DNA of 64,000 nt from Pseudomonas turukhanskensis (lineage in GTDB: Bacteria > Pseudomonadota > Gammaproteobacteria > Pseudomonadales > Pseudomonadaceae), in NCBI RefSeq assembly GCF_027922365.1, contig NZ_BSFN01000020.1, positions 21,087-85,086 of the forward strand, read 5' to 3'. The position numbers were made by a program, and so were the translations under genes. Shown piece by piece: positions 1-8,230 of the stretch; within the stretch, counting starts at the first letter, position 1, and each line of letters begins with the position of its first letter. Below the pieces are notes generated by a model. It searched no databases. It was not told the DNA's origin and saw nothing but the letters and a program-made list of their open reading frames with translations.

Positions 1-20
1 CAGGGTGAGGCGTTGGGCAT
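1..20 (-). CDS. purN: phosphoribosylglycinamide formyltransferase (first codons only)
   Basis: Only the first six codons are in the window (Met-Pro-Asn-Ala-Ser-Pro, then the edge). The start ATG at 20..18 shares its A with the TGA stop of purM, which is the usual translational coupling of purM-purN. The enzyme transfers a formyl group to GAR in step 3 of purine synthesis. The call rests on position and overlap, because too little sequence is present for a family match. Confidence 0.6.
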
Positions 21-1078
21 CAGTGGGTTTTCAGGTTGTTCAACACAACACGTTCGGCATCAGCGGCACCTGCGTTGATCTGGCCGATGACCCACGGTTG
101 CTCACCGCTGGCGCGCAGGTTGGCCAGGGCGCTTTCCACGTGCTCCTGGGCTACGCAGATCACCATGCCCACGCCGCAGTTCAGCACGCGGTGCATTTCG
201 GTTTCGTTAACGTTGCCTTGCTCTTGCAGCCAGTCAAACACCGCCGGGCGTTTCCAGCTGGCCACGTCCACCACCGCTTGCGCGCCGTCTGGCAGTACGC
301 GTGGAATGTTGTCCAGCAGGCCGCCACCGGTGATGTGGGCCATGGCTTTCACGGCGCCGGTGTCTTTGATCAGCTTGAGCAGCGGTTTTACGTAGATGCG
401 GGTCGGCGCCATCAGCAGTTCGGTGAGGGCTTTGCCTTCGAGCTGCACGGTTTGGATATCAGCGCCGGATACTTCGATAATCTTGCGGATCAGCGAATAG
501 CCGTTGGAATGCGGGCCGGACGAGGGCAGGGCGATCAGCGCGTCGCCGGTGGCCACTTTGGAGCCGTCAATGATTTCGGCTTTTTCCACCACGCCCACGC
601 AGAAACCGGCCAGGTCGTAGTCTTCGCCTTCGTACATGCCCGGCATTTCGGCGGTTTCACCGCCCACCAGCGAGCAGCCGGCCAGTTCGCAGCCAGCGCC
701 AATGCCGGTGACCACGGTGGCGGCCACGTCAACATTGAGTTTGCCGGTGGCGTAGTAGTCGAGGAAGAACAACGGCTCAGCGCCGCACACCACCAGGTCG
801 TTGACGCACATGGCGACCAGGTCCTGGCCGATGCTGTCGTGCTTGTTCAGGTTCAGCGCCAGGCGCAGCTTGGTGCCCACGCCGTCGGTGCCGCTGACCA
901 GAACCGGTTGTTTGTAGCCGGCCGGAATTTCGCAGAGGGCGCCGAAGCCACCCAAGCCGCCCATCACTTCCGGACGCGCAGTGCGCTTGGCCACGCTTTT
1001 GATGCGCTCGACCAGGGCTTCACCTGCATCGATATCGACGCCGGCGTCCTTGTAGCTAATGGAGGGTTGCTTGCTCAT
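20..1078 (-). CDS. purM: phosphoribosylformylglycinamidine cyclo-ligase (AIR synthetase)
   Basis: PurM closes the imidazole ring, converting FGAM and ATP to AIR in step 5 of de novo purine synthesis in the cytoplasm. The 352-residue product has the normal length. It starts MSKQPSISYKDAGVDIDAG and carries the typical glycine-rich segments VSGTDGVGTKL (near residue 60), the GGETAEMPGMY loop (near 140) and the HITGGGLLDNIPRVLP motif (near 245). The stop codon overlaps the purN start by one base, so the two genes form an operon. The roughly 160 bases upstream must hold the promoter; I see no clear operator there. The family assignment is secure. Confidence 0.97.
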   Translation of the reverse strand: MSKQPSISYKDAGVDIDAGEALVERIKSVAKRTARPEVMGGLGGFGALCEIPAGYKQPVLVSGTDGVGTKLRLALNLNKHDSIGQDLVAMCVNDLVVCGAEPLFFLDYYATGKLNVDVAATVVTGIGAGCELAGCSLVGGETAEMPGMYEGEDYDLAGFCVGVVEKAEIIDGSKVATGDALIALPSSGPHSNGYSLIRKIIEVSGADIQTVQLEGKALTELLMAPTRIYVKPLLKLIKDTGAVKAMAHITGGGLLDNIPRVLPDGAQAVVDVASWKRPAVFDWLQEQGNVNETEMHRVLNCGVGMVICVAQEHVESALANLRASGEQPWVIGQINAGAADAERVVLNNLKTH

Positions 1079-1237
1079 AGATCCAGGCCTTTATGAAAGG
1101 GATGTTCGGGGAGCGACCGGAACATGAGGTGGCGGTTAGCCTGGCCGGTCTGCGAAGGCGCGCGATTTTATCAGGCTTGCCGGCAGGCGGCCATCCGCAC
1201 AGCCGGACGGCCTTGAAAAATCCACAACTTAAGTGGC

Positions 1238-2851
1238 CTACAACCGAAAACGATCCACCGACAACGACAACTTGCCCGCCAACCCCGACAGTTCATCCGT
1301 CGTTGTAGCGGTTTGGTCTATCACCGTACTGTTGCTAACCGACATGCTGGCAATGGTTTCCACCTGATGGGCGATCTCGTTGCTGGCCAGGCTTTGCTCG
1401 CCAATCGTGCGGGTGATGTCGTTCACCAGTTGGGTGGTGCTGAGCGTCGCTTCGAGAATTTCGCGAATCGCCTTTTCCACGTCGGCGGTCACCGCCATGC
1501 CTTTATCCACCTGGGCCACGCCGGCTTCCATGCTGGTGGCGGCATCGCGTGTGCTGGTTTGAATACGCTGCACCATGGCGGCGATTTCCTGGGTGGAGGC
1601 GCTGGTACGCCCGGCCAGGCTGCGCACCTCATCGGCGACCACGGCAAAACCGCGGCCCTGTTCACCAGCCCGCGCGGCTTCGATGGCCGCGTTCAGGGCC
1701 AGCAGGTTGGTCTGGTCGGCAATGCCCTTGATTACCTGAATGATGCCGAAGATCTGCTCCGACTCCTGGTCCAGTGTGCGGATCACCTGCGCCGACTGCT
1801 GCACCGAACGGGCGATGCCGTCCATGTCCTGCACCACTTGATGGATGACCTTGCCGCCGTCTTTGGCCAGGCGTTCGGCCTGGTTGGCCATATCCAGCGC
1901 CTGCCCGGCGTGGCGGGTGATTTCCTCGATGCTGGCGGTCATCTCGCTTGCTGCTGCCGCCATGGTGTTGGCCGCCTCGCTCTGCTGCGTGCTGCTATTG
2001 GCCACCTGATGGCAGCCGGCGCTCAACTGCTGGCTCAGATCATTCACGCTGTCGGCATTGCTGCGCACCACGCCGATCATGCCGCGCAGGTCGCGCTGCA
2101 TAGTTGCCAGGCTGCGAATCAGAGCGCTGGCTTCGTCTTGTTGGGTCGGTTGTTCGATGTTGCGGCCCAGGTCGCCCTGGGCAATGCGGCTGGCAATGTG
2201 GCTGGCCGCCAGCAGGGGCCGCATGATGCCGCCGATAATCCACGCACCTTGCACCACCAGTAGCACCAGGCTGGCAATCAGCACGATGGTGAGGGTGAGG
2301 TTGGCGGTGCTGAGCGCGCTTTCGGTGTCTTTGCTGGTCTGCTCGGTGTTGCCTTCAATCAGCTCGCTGAGGCTGGCCATTTCGCCTTCCAGTTGGGAGA
2401 AGGCGGCATTGAAGGTAGGCAGTTGGCCCTGGGCGGCCTCGGGGTTGGTCAGGGCCTGGCCGACGATGGATTCGGCGGCGGCGATATACGAATCGAGGCT
2501 GGGTTTGACCTTGTTAAGCCCGCCCTTGATGGCAGCGTTCACTGGCAGCTGGAGGTTTTCCGTCAGCACTTCGCGAAAATGCCCGGCGTGTTCTTCCAGG
2601 CTCGACCGTGCTTCATCGGCACTGGTGGGGCTTTTGCCCAGGCCCACCAGCATGGCGGCCAGCACATCAGCGCGCAGGGCGTCGTGCATCATGTCCGCTT
2701 CCATGTGGTTGCGCAGGGCACTAAGGCTCACCTGGTTGGCCCGTACCGCGTCGGCCACCTGATGGTTACCGATGAAACTCACCAGACTGAGAATCAGCGC
2801 TGCCACCAGGCCTGTGCCGGTCAACAGCAGCAAACGTAATTTTATCGACAC
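1238..2851 (-). CDS. methyl-accepting chemotaxis protein
   Basis: Membrane chemoreceptor of 537 residues that feeds CheA/CheW. It has a first membrane helix at about residues 7-28, a periplasmic helical ligand-binding region of about 155 residues (a four-helix-bundle type by look), a second membrane helix at about 185-207, a HAMP region, and then the long cytoplasmic coiled coil. The signalling tip is plain, with the conserved stretch around IADQTNLLALNAAIEAARAG followed by GRGFAVVADEVR. Translation starts at GTG (2851), chosen because AGAGG lies eight bases upstream. The ligand cannot be read from sequence. In P. aeruginosa, as I recall it, purM lies next to the DUF2066 gene, so this receptor is an extra gene in the gap. 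Confidence 0.93.
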   Translation of the reverse strand: MSIKLRLLLLTGTGLVAALILSLVSFIGNHQVADAVRANQVSLSALRNHMEADMMHDALRADVLAAMLVGLGKSPTSADEARSSLEEHAGHFREVLTENLQLPVNAAIKGGLNKVKPSLDSYIAAAESIVGQALTNPEAAQGQLPTFNAAFSQLEGEMASLSELIEGNTEQTSKDTESALSTANLTLTIVLIASLVLLVVQGAWIIGGIMRPLLAASHIASRIAQGDLGRNIEQPTQQDEASALIRSLATMQRDLRGMIGVVRSNADSVNDLSQQLSAGCHQVANSSTQQSEAANTMAAAASEMTASIEEITRHAGQALDMANQAERLAKDGGKVIHQVVQDMDGIARSVQQSAQVIRTLDQESEQIFGIIQVIKGIADQTNLLALNAAIEAARAGEQGRGFAVVADEVRSLAGRTSASTQEIAAMVQRIQTSTRDAATSMEAGVAQVDKGMAVTADVEKAIREILEATLSTTQLVNDITRTIGEQSLASNEIAHQVETIASMSVSNSTVIDQTATTTDELSGLAGKLSLSVDRFRL

Positions 2852-3075
2852 CGCAGGTACCTCTTTTTATGTGTTTGCTATGCGCGCACAGGCGCCGTAC
2901 TGAAAACGTATCGGCTGGCCGTTACGCTTGTTGAATACCTCTTTGTTTAGCCTAGTTAAGCCGCTAATTGGCAGTGCTGCTCGACAGCGCCCAAGTGGGC
3001 TGTTTAAGGTAGAGCACTTTGTCGCAGCGCCTTGCATTGCAGGCGTGTCGCCACCTCCCGAGCTGAGAGCCCACC

Positions 3076-4152
3076 ATGCGTTTTTCTGCCTCACTGTTCA
3101 GTCCGTTGTTGGCCCTTGGGCTGTCGTTTTGCAGCGTTGTCGCCCAGGCCGCGCCCGTTGAAAACCTTTACCAAGTGCGCCAGCCGGTCGCCAGCCAGCA
3201 ATCGGCCGACCGCGCCACGGCGCTTAGCAGCGCCCTGGACACCCTGGTGCTGCGCCTGACGGGCGACAGCAAGGCCCTAAGCAACCCGGCGATTGCCGCA
3301 CTGCGCAAAGACCCACAACAGTTGGTGAGCCAATACGGCTACGAAAACGGTCCGCCTCAGGTATTGGTGGTGGATTTCGATGCCATCAGCACCGACCGCA
3401 GCCTGCGCCAGGCGGGCATTTCCCTGTGGAGCGCCAATCGTCCGGCCGTGCTGGCCTGGTGGCTGAACACCAGCACCGACGGCGCCAGTTTGGTGGGCGA
3501 TAGCCAACCCGCCGCCGCACCGCTGCAACGCGCCGCACAAAACCGTGGCCTGCCGCTGCGTTTGCCGATTGCCGACCTGAACGAACAGCTTGCCGGCACC
3601 GCCGAAAACCTCACCGCCAGTAACCCCGATGCCTTGAAAGAGCCCTCGGCCCGCTACGGTGCCGACGCCCTGCTGGCCGTGAGCGCCCAGGAAGATGGCG
3701 GCAAATGGCAGGCGCAATGGCGCCTGTGGCTGGGCGACAGCCGCGAGCAAGGCAAAGTCGAAGGTGCTGATGCCGACGCCGTGGCCGACGCGGTACTGCT
3801 GGCCGTGAGCCAGCGCCTGGCCACGCATTTTGTCGCCGCCCAAGGGGCCGCGCAGGACTTGACCCTCGATATCCAGGGCGCCGACCTCAACCGCTACGCC
3901 GAACTGCAACGCCTGCTCGAACCTTTTGATGCACGCCTGCAAAGCGCGGTGGGTGATCGCCTGACGTACCGCGTCAAAGCCAGCGGCGAGCAATTGCGAG
4001 CGCAACTGGCCCTGGCCCGTATGCGTGAACTGCCGCCGGAGCCGGTTGCGGCGGCGCCGGTAGATGCCAGCGTCACTCCACCTGGCCAGGCCCCGAGCCC
4101 AGTTGAGCCAGTGCCAGCAACTGCTACCAACGTGCTGCATTACGGCTGGTAA
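3076..4152 (+). CDS. DUF2066 domain-containing exported protein
   Basis: A 358-residue protein with a clear signal peptide (hydrophobic core LLALGLSFCSVVAQA, cleavage probably after AQA near residue 25), so it acts in the periplasm or envelope. The body matches the DUF2066 family usually found between purM and hda in Pseudomonas. The tail (about residues 320-350) is rich in Pro, Ala and Val and looks disordered. No catalytic motif is visible and the function is unknown. It lies 56 bases before the AI-2E transporter on the same strand, so the two may be co-transcribed. Confidence 0.85.
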   Translation: MRFSASLFSPLLALGLSFCSVVAQAAPVENLYQVRQPVASQQSADRATALSSALDTLVLRLTGDSKALSNPAIAALRKDPQQLVSQYGYENGPPQVLVVDFDAISTDRSLRQAGISLWSANRPAVLAWWLNTSTDGASLVGDSQPAAAPLQRAAQNRGLPLRLPIADLNEQLAGTAENLTASNPDALKEPSARYGADALLAVSAQEDGGKWQAQWRLWLGDSREQGKVEGADADAVADAVLLAVSQRLATHFVAAQGAAQDLTLDIQGADLNRYAELQRLLEPFDARLQSAVGDRLTYRVKASGEQLRAQLALARMRELPPEPVAAAPVDASVTPPGQAPSPVEPVPATATNVLHYGW

Positions 4153-4208
4153 AAACAGGTTGGTAAAAAACAGGCTGGTGAACCCTTTTCCCCTGAGGTT
4201 TTTTGAGC

Positions 4209-5321
4209 ATGACTGACACCCGTCATTGGCTATGGATTGCCGCGCTGTTTCTGCTCGGTGCGTTGTTGTGGGCCATTCACCCGATTCTTTCGCCCTTTCT
4301 GATTGGCATTCTGCTGGCCTATATGGGCGACCCGATAGCCGACCAACTGGAACGCTGGAAACTCTCGCGCACCTGGGCGGTGATCGTGGTGTTCAGCGTG
4401 TTCACCCTGATTCTGGTGATCGCCCTGCTGGTGCTGGTGCCGATGCTCGGCAAACAACTGGTGCGCTTGTACGAACTGGCCCCGCAAATGATCGACTGGG
4501 CGCAAAACAGCGCCTTGCCCTGGGTGCAGGCCAAACTCGGCCTGGGCGAAGGCTTCTGGAAGTTCGACAAGATCAAAGCCGCCGTTACCGAGCACTTGGG
4601 CCAGACCACCGATATCGTCGGCACAGTGCTGGCCTCGGCTGGCGCCTCCAGCCTGGCGCTGCTCGGCTGGCTGGGTAACGTGGTGTTGATTCCGGTAGTG
4701 AGTTTCTACCTGCTGCGCGACTGGGACATCATGATCGCCAAACTGCGCGGCCTGCTGCCACGCAGCCGCGAAGGTTTTATCGTGCAACTGCTCGGCGAAT
4801 GCCATGAAGTGCTTGGCGCGTTCTTGCGCGGGCAACTGCTGGTGATGCTTGGCCTGGGCATCATCTATTCCGCCGGCCTGATGCTGGTAGGCCTGGAACT
4901 GGGCCTGCTGATCGGCATCATCGCAGGCTTGGCCAGCATCGTGCCGTACATGGGCTTTGTAATCGGGTTTGGCGCCGCCATTACCGCTGGCTTCTTCCAG
5001 TTCGGCACCGAGTTCTACCCGCTGCTGGGTATTGCCGCGGTCTTTACCGTCGGCCAACTGCTTGAAGGCATGCTGTTGACGCCGCTGCTGGTGGGTGATC
5101 GCATCGGCCTGCATCCGGTGGCCGTGATCTTCGCCATTATGGTCGGCGGCCAACTGTTCGGCTTCACCGGCATTCTGCTGGCGCTGCCCGTGGCGGCGGT
5201 GATCATGGTGGTGCTGCGCCACGCCCATGACTTCTATAAACAGTCGGATATTTACGACGATGGGCAGGCGGTGGAAACGGTAGAGGTGGTTGAGGTGGTG
5301 CCGGTAACACCGACCGAATAG
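4209..5321 (+). CDS. AI-2E family transporter (PerM-like permease)
   Basis: An inner-membrane protein of 370 residues with about eight hydrophobic helices, including an N-terminal pair, and the conserved C-terminal half of the AI-2E/PerM family (GVELGLL-like, VPYMGFVIG, LTPLLVGDRIGLHPVAVIFAIMVG). Family members have been linked to autoinducer export and Na+/H+ antiport; the substrate here is unknown. I start at ATG 4209, which has TGAGG ten bases upstream; an in-frame TTG two codons earlier is less likely. A second, distinct family member lies at 38070..39140. The acidic, Val-rich tail (VETVEVVEVVPV) is variable in the family. Confidence 0.9.
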   Translation: MTDTRHWLWIAALFLLGALLWAIHPILSPFLIGILLAYMGDPIADQLERWKLSRTWAVIVVFSVFTLILVIALLVLVPMLGKQLVRLYELAPQMIDWAQNSALPWVQAKLGLGEGFWKFDKIKAAVTEHLGQTTDIVGTVLASAGASSLALLGWLGNVVLIPVVSFYLLRDWDIMIAKLRGLLPRSREGFIVQLLGECHEVLGAFLRGQLLVMLGLGIIYSAGLMLVGLELGLLIGIIAGLASIVPYMGFVIGFGAAITAGFFQFGTEFYPLLGIAAVFTVGQLLEGMLLTPLLVGDRIGLHPVAVIFAIMVGGQLFGFTGILLALPVAAVIMVVLRHAHDFYKQSDIYDDGQAVETVEVVEVVPVTPTE

Positions 5322-5334
5322 AACTCGTGCACTA

Positions 5335-5405
5335 CCCGTACGAGCGGCTTCAGCCGCGATGCTCTTCAAGGTCAACAGCATCGCGGCTGAAGCCGCTCCT
5401 ACGGG
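5335..5405. repeat. REP-like long inverted repeat
   Basis: Two 22-base arms (5342-5363 and 5377-5398) are perfect reverse complements around a 13-base spacer, with outer bases (CCCGTA / TACGGG) extending the pairing after one mismatch. It lies after the AI-2E gene and between convergent genes, so it may also end transcripts. A related but different element is at 36194-36266. Confidence 0.85.
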
Positions 5406-5417
5406 AGTGGCGTGGTG

Positions 5418-5633
5418 CTACGCCACCGGATAATCCCCTTCGGTAAACCCCTTCTTGCCGCGATTCAAATCCGCATGAAGGCGGCGCAGGTCGACCAGGC
5501 GAACACCGCCCACCATCACACTCGGAACCATCCCAATTTCGACCCAGTTGCGTACCTTGTCGGCCGGTAATTTCAGCATGGTGGCGAAGGTACCCACGCC
5601 GCAAAAGTCGAAGCCTAATTCTGCATTTTTCAT
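5418..5633 (-). CDS. small DNA-binding protein, Pf-phage-like (71 aa)
   Basis: A 71-residue protein. The middle (LPADKVRNWVEIGMVPSVMV then VRLVDLRRLHADL) reads like the winged-helix/MerR-type fold of phage excisionases and small phage regulators: a helix, a recognition helix with Trp, then a short beta hairpin. The start at 5633 is chosen because AAGGAG precedes it at good spacing; a longer in-frame reading upstream has no such site. It follows its neighbour at 5639 by five bases, so the two are one transcript. Small proteins of about this size sit in the early region of Pf-type filamentous phages, and the match is by general likeness only. The exact role is unknown. Confidence 0.6.
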   Translation of the reverse strand: MKNAELGFDFCGVGTFATMLKLPADKVRNWVEIGMVPSVMVGGVRLVDLRRLHADLNRGKKGFTEGDYPVA

Positions 5634-5638
5634 CACAC

Positions 5639-5854
5639 TTACTCCTTGTCCTTGAGTTGTTGGGTTAGTAGCACCACATTCACCATCGTGTGTTTGCCCA
5701 GCTTCTGTGTGGGCAGGTAGCCTTTTCGTATCCAGCCCCACACGGTGGGGTACTCGTTGTTCATCTGGATCCAGTCGGCAAATTGCCGCCAGGGCATCAA
5801 AGGCGGCGCAATAAATACGCTGTATCGCGGGGAGGGGCTTTCTTCCACGTCCAT
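5639..5854 (-). CDS. small excisionase-like DNA-binding protein (71 aa)
   Basis: A 71-residue protein. The segment PTVWGWIRKGYLPTQKLGKHTMVNVVLL has the Trp-x-x-x-Gly-x-Leu-Pro pattern and the following Lys/His-rich wing of MerR-like/excisionase recognition helices. An AGGA site stands before the ATG at 5854. It is divergent from the repressor-like gene at 5982 across a 127-base control region with repeated ACTATGT motifs. In Pf4 an excisionase-like activator (XisF4) is divergent from the repressor Pf4r in the same way. I infer an equivalent pair here, but no phage structural or integrase gene follows. Confidence 0.6.
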   Translation of the reverse strand: MDVEESPSPRYSVFIAPPLMPWRQFADWIQMNNEYPTVWGWIRKGYLPTQKLGKHTMVNVVLLTQQLKDKE

Positions 5855-5864
5855 GGGCTTTCCT

Positions 5865-5955
5865 GCACTATGTTGGCTATTGTTGGTTGCGGTTGTTAAT
5901 TAAGGCTTAACACTATGTGCAAACGCTAACATGCACTTTGTGTTTGGACATAGTC
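5865..5955. promoter_or_regulatory. divergent control region with repeated ACTATGT boxes
   Basis: The motif ACTATGT occurs directly at 5867-5873 and 5912-5918 and inverted (ACATAGT) at 5948-5954. The copies lie between the two excisionase-like genes (leftward) and the repressor-like gene (rightward). Repeated sites in the shared promoter of a phage-type switch are the expected operator layout. Binding is inferred. Confidence 0.4.
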
Positions 5956-5981
5956 GGAAGCCATTGAGAAGTAGGTTCTAA

Positions 5982-6230
5982 ATGTCCATTACAGATAGAG
6001 CTTTGCTATTAATTGGCATGGCGAGTCTCACCAGTCTTTCCCAAGCAGGAGAGACCAATTACCCGCGTTGGGTCAGCATCAAGCGAGGCAGGGCGCGGGT
6101 TGGCGCCGAGGAGATAGAAATTCTGGGGAAGGTGTTCCCCGCGTTCCGCTGGTGGCTGATTACCGGCGAGGTGCTACCAGAGATCGGGCAAGTCAGCCCT
6201 GAATCGGTAAACGAACCTACGGATGCCTGA
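5982..6230 (+). CDS. phage repressor-like DNA-binding protein (82 aa)
   Basis: An 82-residue protein of the compact helix-turn-helix type found as immunity repressor in small Pseudomonas phages. It has an N-terminal helix ITDRALLLIGMA, a turn and second helix TSLSQAGETNYPRWVSIKRGRARV, and a conserved tail EEIEILGKVFPAFRWWLITGEVLPEIGQ. Such proteins bind operator DNA as dimers and keep the prophage silent. It is transcribed away from two excisionase-like genes. The Shine-Dalgarno match is weak. Lone copies of this gene can give superinfection immunity or be kept for other control; neither is shown here. Confidence 0.6.
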   Translation: MSITDRALLLIGMASLTSLSQAGETNYPRWVSIKRGRARVGAEEIEILGKVFPAFRWWLITGEVLPEIGQVSPESVNEPTDA

Positions 6231-6382
6231 GTAGCTTCACTGGCAACGGACAGGAATCCGATTACAGGCAAACCGAGAAAGGTTGGCTTTTGCCATCAAT
6301 GACTTAGCCGCAATAAGCCGATAAACTTCGCCCCCTTTGCTGTGCGCCTCCCCGGCGCCACCCGGAACCGCCTTACTCCTGC

Positions 6383-7087
6383 ATGAAACCGATACAGCTC
6401 CCCCTTGGTGTGCGTCTGCGTGATGACGCCACATTTGCGAACTATTACCCCGGGGCCAACGCCGCGGCGCTTGGCTACGTTGAGCGTTTGTGCGAGGCCG
6501 ATGCCGGCTGGACGGAAAGCCTGATGTACCTCTGGGGCAGCGATGGCGTGGGCCGTACCCACCTGTTGCAGGCGGCGTGTCTGCGCTTTGAGCAGCGCGG
6601 CGAGCAGGCGGTGTATTTGCCGCTGGCGGACGTGGTGCAGCACGGCACGGAGTTGCTGGATAACCTGGAGCAGTGCGAGCTGGTGTGCCTGGATGACCTG
6701 GACGCCATTACCGGCAATACGGTGTGGGAAGAGGCGCTATTCCATTTGTTCAACCGCCTGCGCGACAGCGGCCGGCGGTTGCTGTTGGCCGCCGGTAGCT
6801 CGCCGCGCGAGTTGGCGATAAAACTGCCGGACTTGAAGTCGCGCCTGACCCTGGCGCTGGTGTTTCAGCTGCAGACCCTGTCGGACGAAGACAAGCTGCG
6901 TGCGCTGCAATTGCGCGCGTCGCGGCGCGGGCTGCACCTGACCGATGAGGTGGGGCGCTTTATTCTCACCCGCGGTACCCGCAGCATGAGTGCGCTGTTC
7001 GAGTTGCTGGAGCAACTGGACCAGGCCTCCTTGCAGGCCCAGCGCAAGCTGACCATTCCTTTCCTGAAAGAAACCCTGGGCTGGTAA
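6383..7087 (+). CDS. hda: DnaA regulatory inactivator Hda
   Basis: A 234-residue DnaA-homologous AAA+ protein that, with the DNA-loaded beta clamp, stimulates ATP hydrolysis by DnaA and so prevents re-initiation. The N-terminus (MKPIQLPLGVRLRD) holds the short Gln-Leu-Pro-Leu clamp-binding motif. The P-loop is degenerate but recognisable (LWGSDGVGRTHLLQA, about residue 52), Walker B is LVCLDDLDAI, and the sensor region SRLTLALVFQLQ follows. Length is normal. No strong ribosome site precedes the ATG. The phage-like cassette lies between this gene and its usual left-hand neighbours. Confidence 0.95.
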   Translation: MKPIQLPLGVRLRDDATFANYYPGANAAALGYVERLCEADAGWTESLMYLWGSDGVGRTHLLQAACLRFEQRGEQAVYLPLADVVQHGTELLDNLEQCELVCLDDLDAITGNTVWEEALFHLFNRLRDSGRRLLLAAGSSPRELAIKLPDLKSRLTLALVFQLQTLSDEDKLRALQLRASRRGLHLTDEVGRFILTRGTRSMSALFELLEQLDQASLQAQRKLTIPFLKETLGW

Positions 7088-7107
7088 GCCAACCACCGTC
7101 GTCCCCG

Positions 7108-7200
7108 CGTAGGGCGAATATCCGCTTGCGGATATCCGCCGTTACGGTTTCACGTCATGCGTATCGGCGGATATCGCCTGTGGCGATATTCGCCCTACGT
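7108..7200. repeat. REPIN: pair of inverted REP elements (GGGCGAATATC family)
   Basis: A forward palindrome beginning TAGGGCGAATATCCGC is followed by an inverted copy ending GCGATATTCGCCCTA. The two copies together fold as a long hairpin. The same family recurs at 13212-13310 and 62808-62895. It fills the gap between the convergent hda and DUF2069 genes. Confidence 0.85.
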
Positions 7201-7224
7201 GACGATGGTTTACAGCCGAACCCA

Positions 7225-7632
7225 TTACTCGCCGGCCAACTTCCGATCATGCTGAAACCGCCAGCGGGTGTAGAGCAGTGCGCTGGTGAACAGTGCCAGG
7301 CTCAGCAGTGCTTCGCTCCAGCCCAGCCAGCTGCGGTGCGGGTCGAACGCGGCCAATACGCCTTTGATGAAGTACAGGTTCACTACAAAGCAGGTCCAGG
7401 CGTGGGCGCGGGCGTTGCCTAGCAGCAGGCCGGGGGCGAGCATGGCCAATGGGCCGAGCTCGATACACAGAATCACCCAGGTGCGCGCGCCGTGCAGGTC
7501 GGCGTACACCAGGTTCCAGGTCAGCAACAGTGCGGCCAGGGCAAAGAAGCTGATGAGGGTAAGCACGCGGCTAATGGTCAGGCGCGGGGCCAGCCAGTCG
7601 AGTGCTGGCAATGGCTTCGGGGTTTTAGCCAC
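7225..7632 (-). CDS. DUF2069 inner-membrane protein
   Basis: A 135-residue membrane protein with about four hydrophobic helices (LTLISFFALAALLLTWNLVY, a second near WVILCIELGPLAMLAPGLLL, a third near CFVVNLYFIKGVLAAF and a fourth near EALLSLALFTSALLY), which is the DUF2069 pattern. I start at GTG 7632, inside the final codons of wrbA (an 8-base overlap), because this gives the family length; the longer reading upstream only covers wrbA in another frame. Function is unknown. It forms an operon with arsC and wrbA. Confidence 0.85.
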   Translation of the reverse strand: MAKTPKPLPALDWLAPRLTISRVLTLISFFALAALLLTWNLVYADLHGARTWVILCIELGPLAMLAPGLLLGNARAHAWTCFVVNLYFIKGVLAAFDPHRSWLGWSEALLSLALFTSALLYTRWRFQHDRKLAGE

Positions 7633-8230
7633 GGGTGGTCTCCAAACGTAGCGCAGTGTTGCCCAGCCGTTGACCGAGGGCGCGGCACAGGCTGATTTCA
7701 TGTTCGTCAAGGGCGCGTTTGCCGTCGGCACCGGCATGGTGGCTGGCGCCGTAAGGCGTGCCGCCGCCACGGGTTTCCAGCAGCGCGGTTTCGCTGTAGG
7801 GCAGGCCGGCGATGAGCATGCCGTGGTGCAGCAGCGGCAGCATCATCGACAGCAGGGTGGTTTCCTGACCGCCGTGCAGGCTGGCAGTGGAGGTGAACAC
7901 GCCAGCAGGTTTGCCGACCAACTCGCCGGTGAGCCACAGGCTGCTGGTGCCGTCGAGAAAGTATTTGAGCGGCGCGGCCATATTGCCGAAACGGGTCGGG
8001 CTACCGAGCGCCAGGCCCGCGCAGTTTTTCAGGTCCTCGAGGGTGGCGTACAACGCACCTTCGGCAGGAATGCTCGGCGCCACGGCTTCGCATTCGGTGG
8101 AGATGGCTGGCACGGTGCGCAGGCGCGCGTCGAGGCCGGCCAGTTCTACGCCCCGGGCGATCTGCTTGGCCATCTCGAGGGTGGCGCCGTGGCGGCTGTA
8201 GTAGAGCACCAGAATGTACGGCTGGCTCAT
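7625..8230 (-). CDS. wrbA: NAD(P)H:quinone oxidoreductase WrbA
   Basis: A 201-residue flavodoxin-like FMN enzyme that reduces quinones by two electrons and so avoids semiquinone radicals. The FMN phosphate loop YYSRHGAT is at residues 10-17, GSPTRFGNMAAPLKYFLD is near residue 76, and TSTASLHGGQETTLLSMMLPLLHHGM is the WrbA signature. Its ATG overlaps the arsC stop by four bases (ATGA) and its end overlaps the DUF2069 start, so three genes are translationally coupled in the order arsC-wrbA-DUF2069. Confidence 0.95.
   Translation of the reverse strand: MSQPYILVLYYSRHGATLEMAKQIARGVELAGLDARLRTVPAISTECEAVAPSIPAEGALYATLEDLKNCAGLALGSPTRFGNMAAPLKYFLDGTSSLWLTGELVGKPAGVFTSTASLHGGQETTLLSMMLPLLHHGMLIAGLPYSETALLETRGGGTPYGASHHAGADGKRALDEHEISLCRALGQRLGNTALRLETTRG

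Noticed and set aside
5..1096. 363-codon ORF on the plus strand opposite purM
   Set aside because: Shadow of purM: no ribosome site, His/Ala/Val-rich composition typical of antisense frames in GC-rich DNA.
2867..3161. Small ORFs between the chemoreceptor and DUF2066 genes
   Set aside because: They overlap the DUF2066 start and signal peptide and have no ribosome sites; the 224-base gap is best seen as two promoters.
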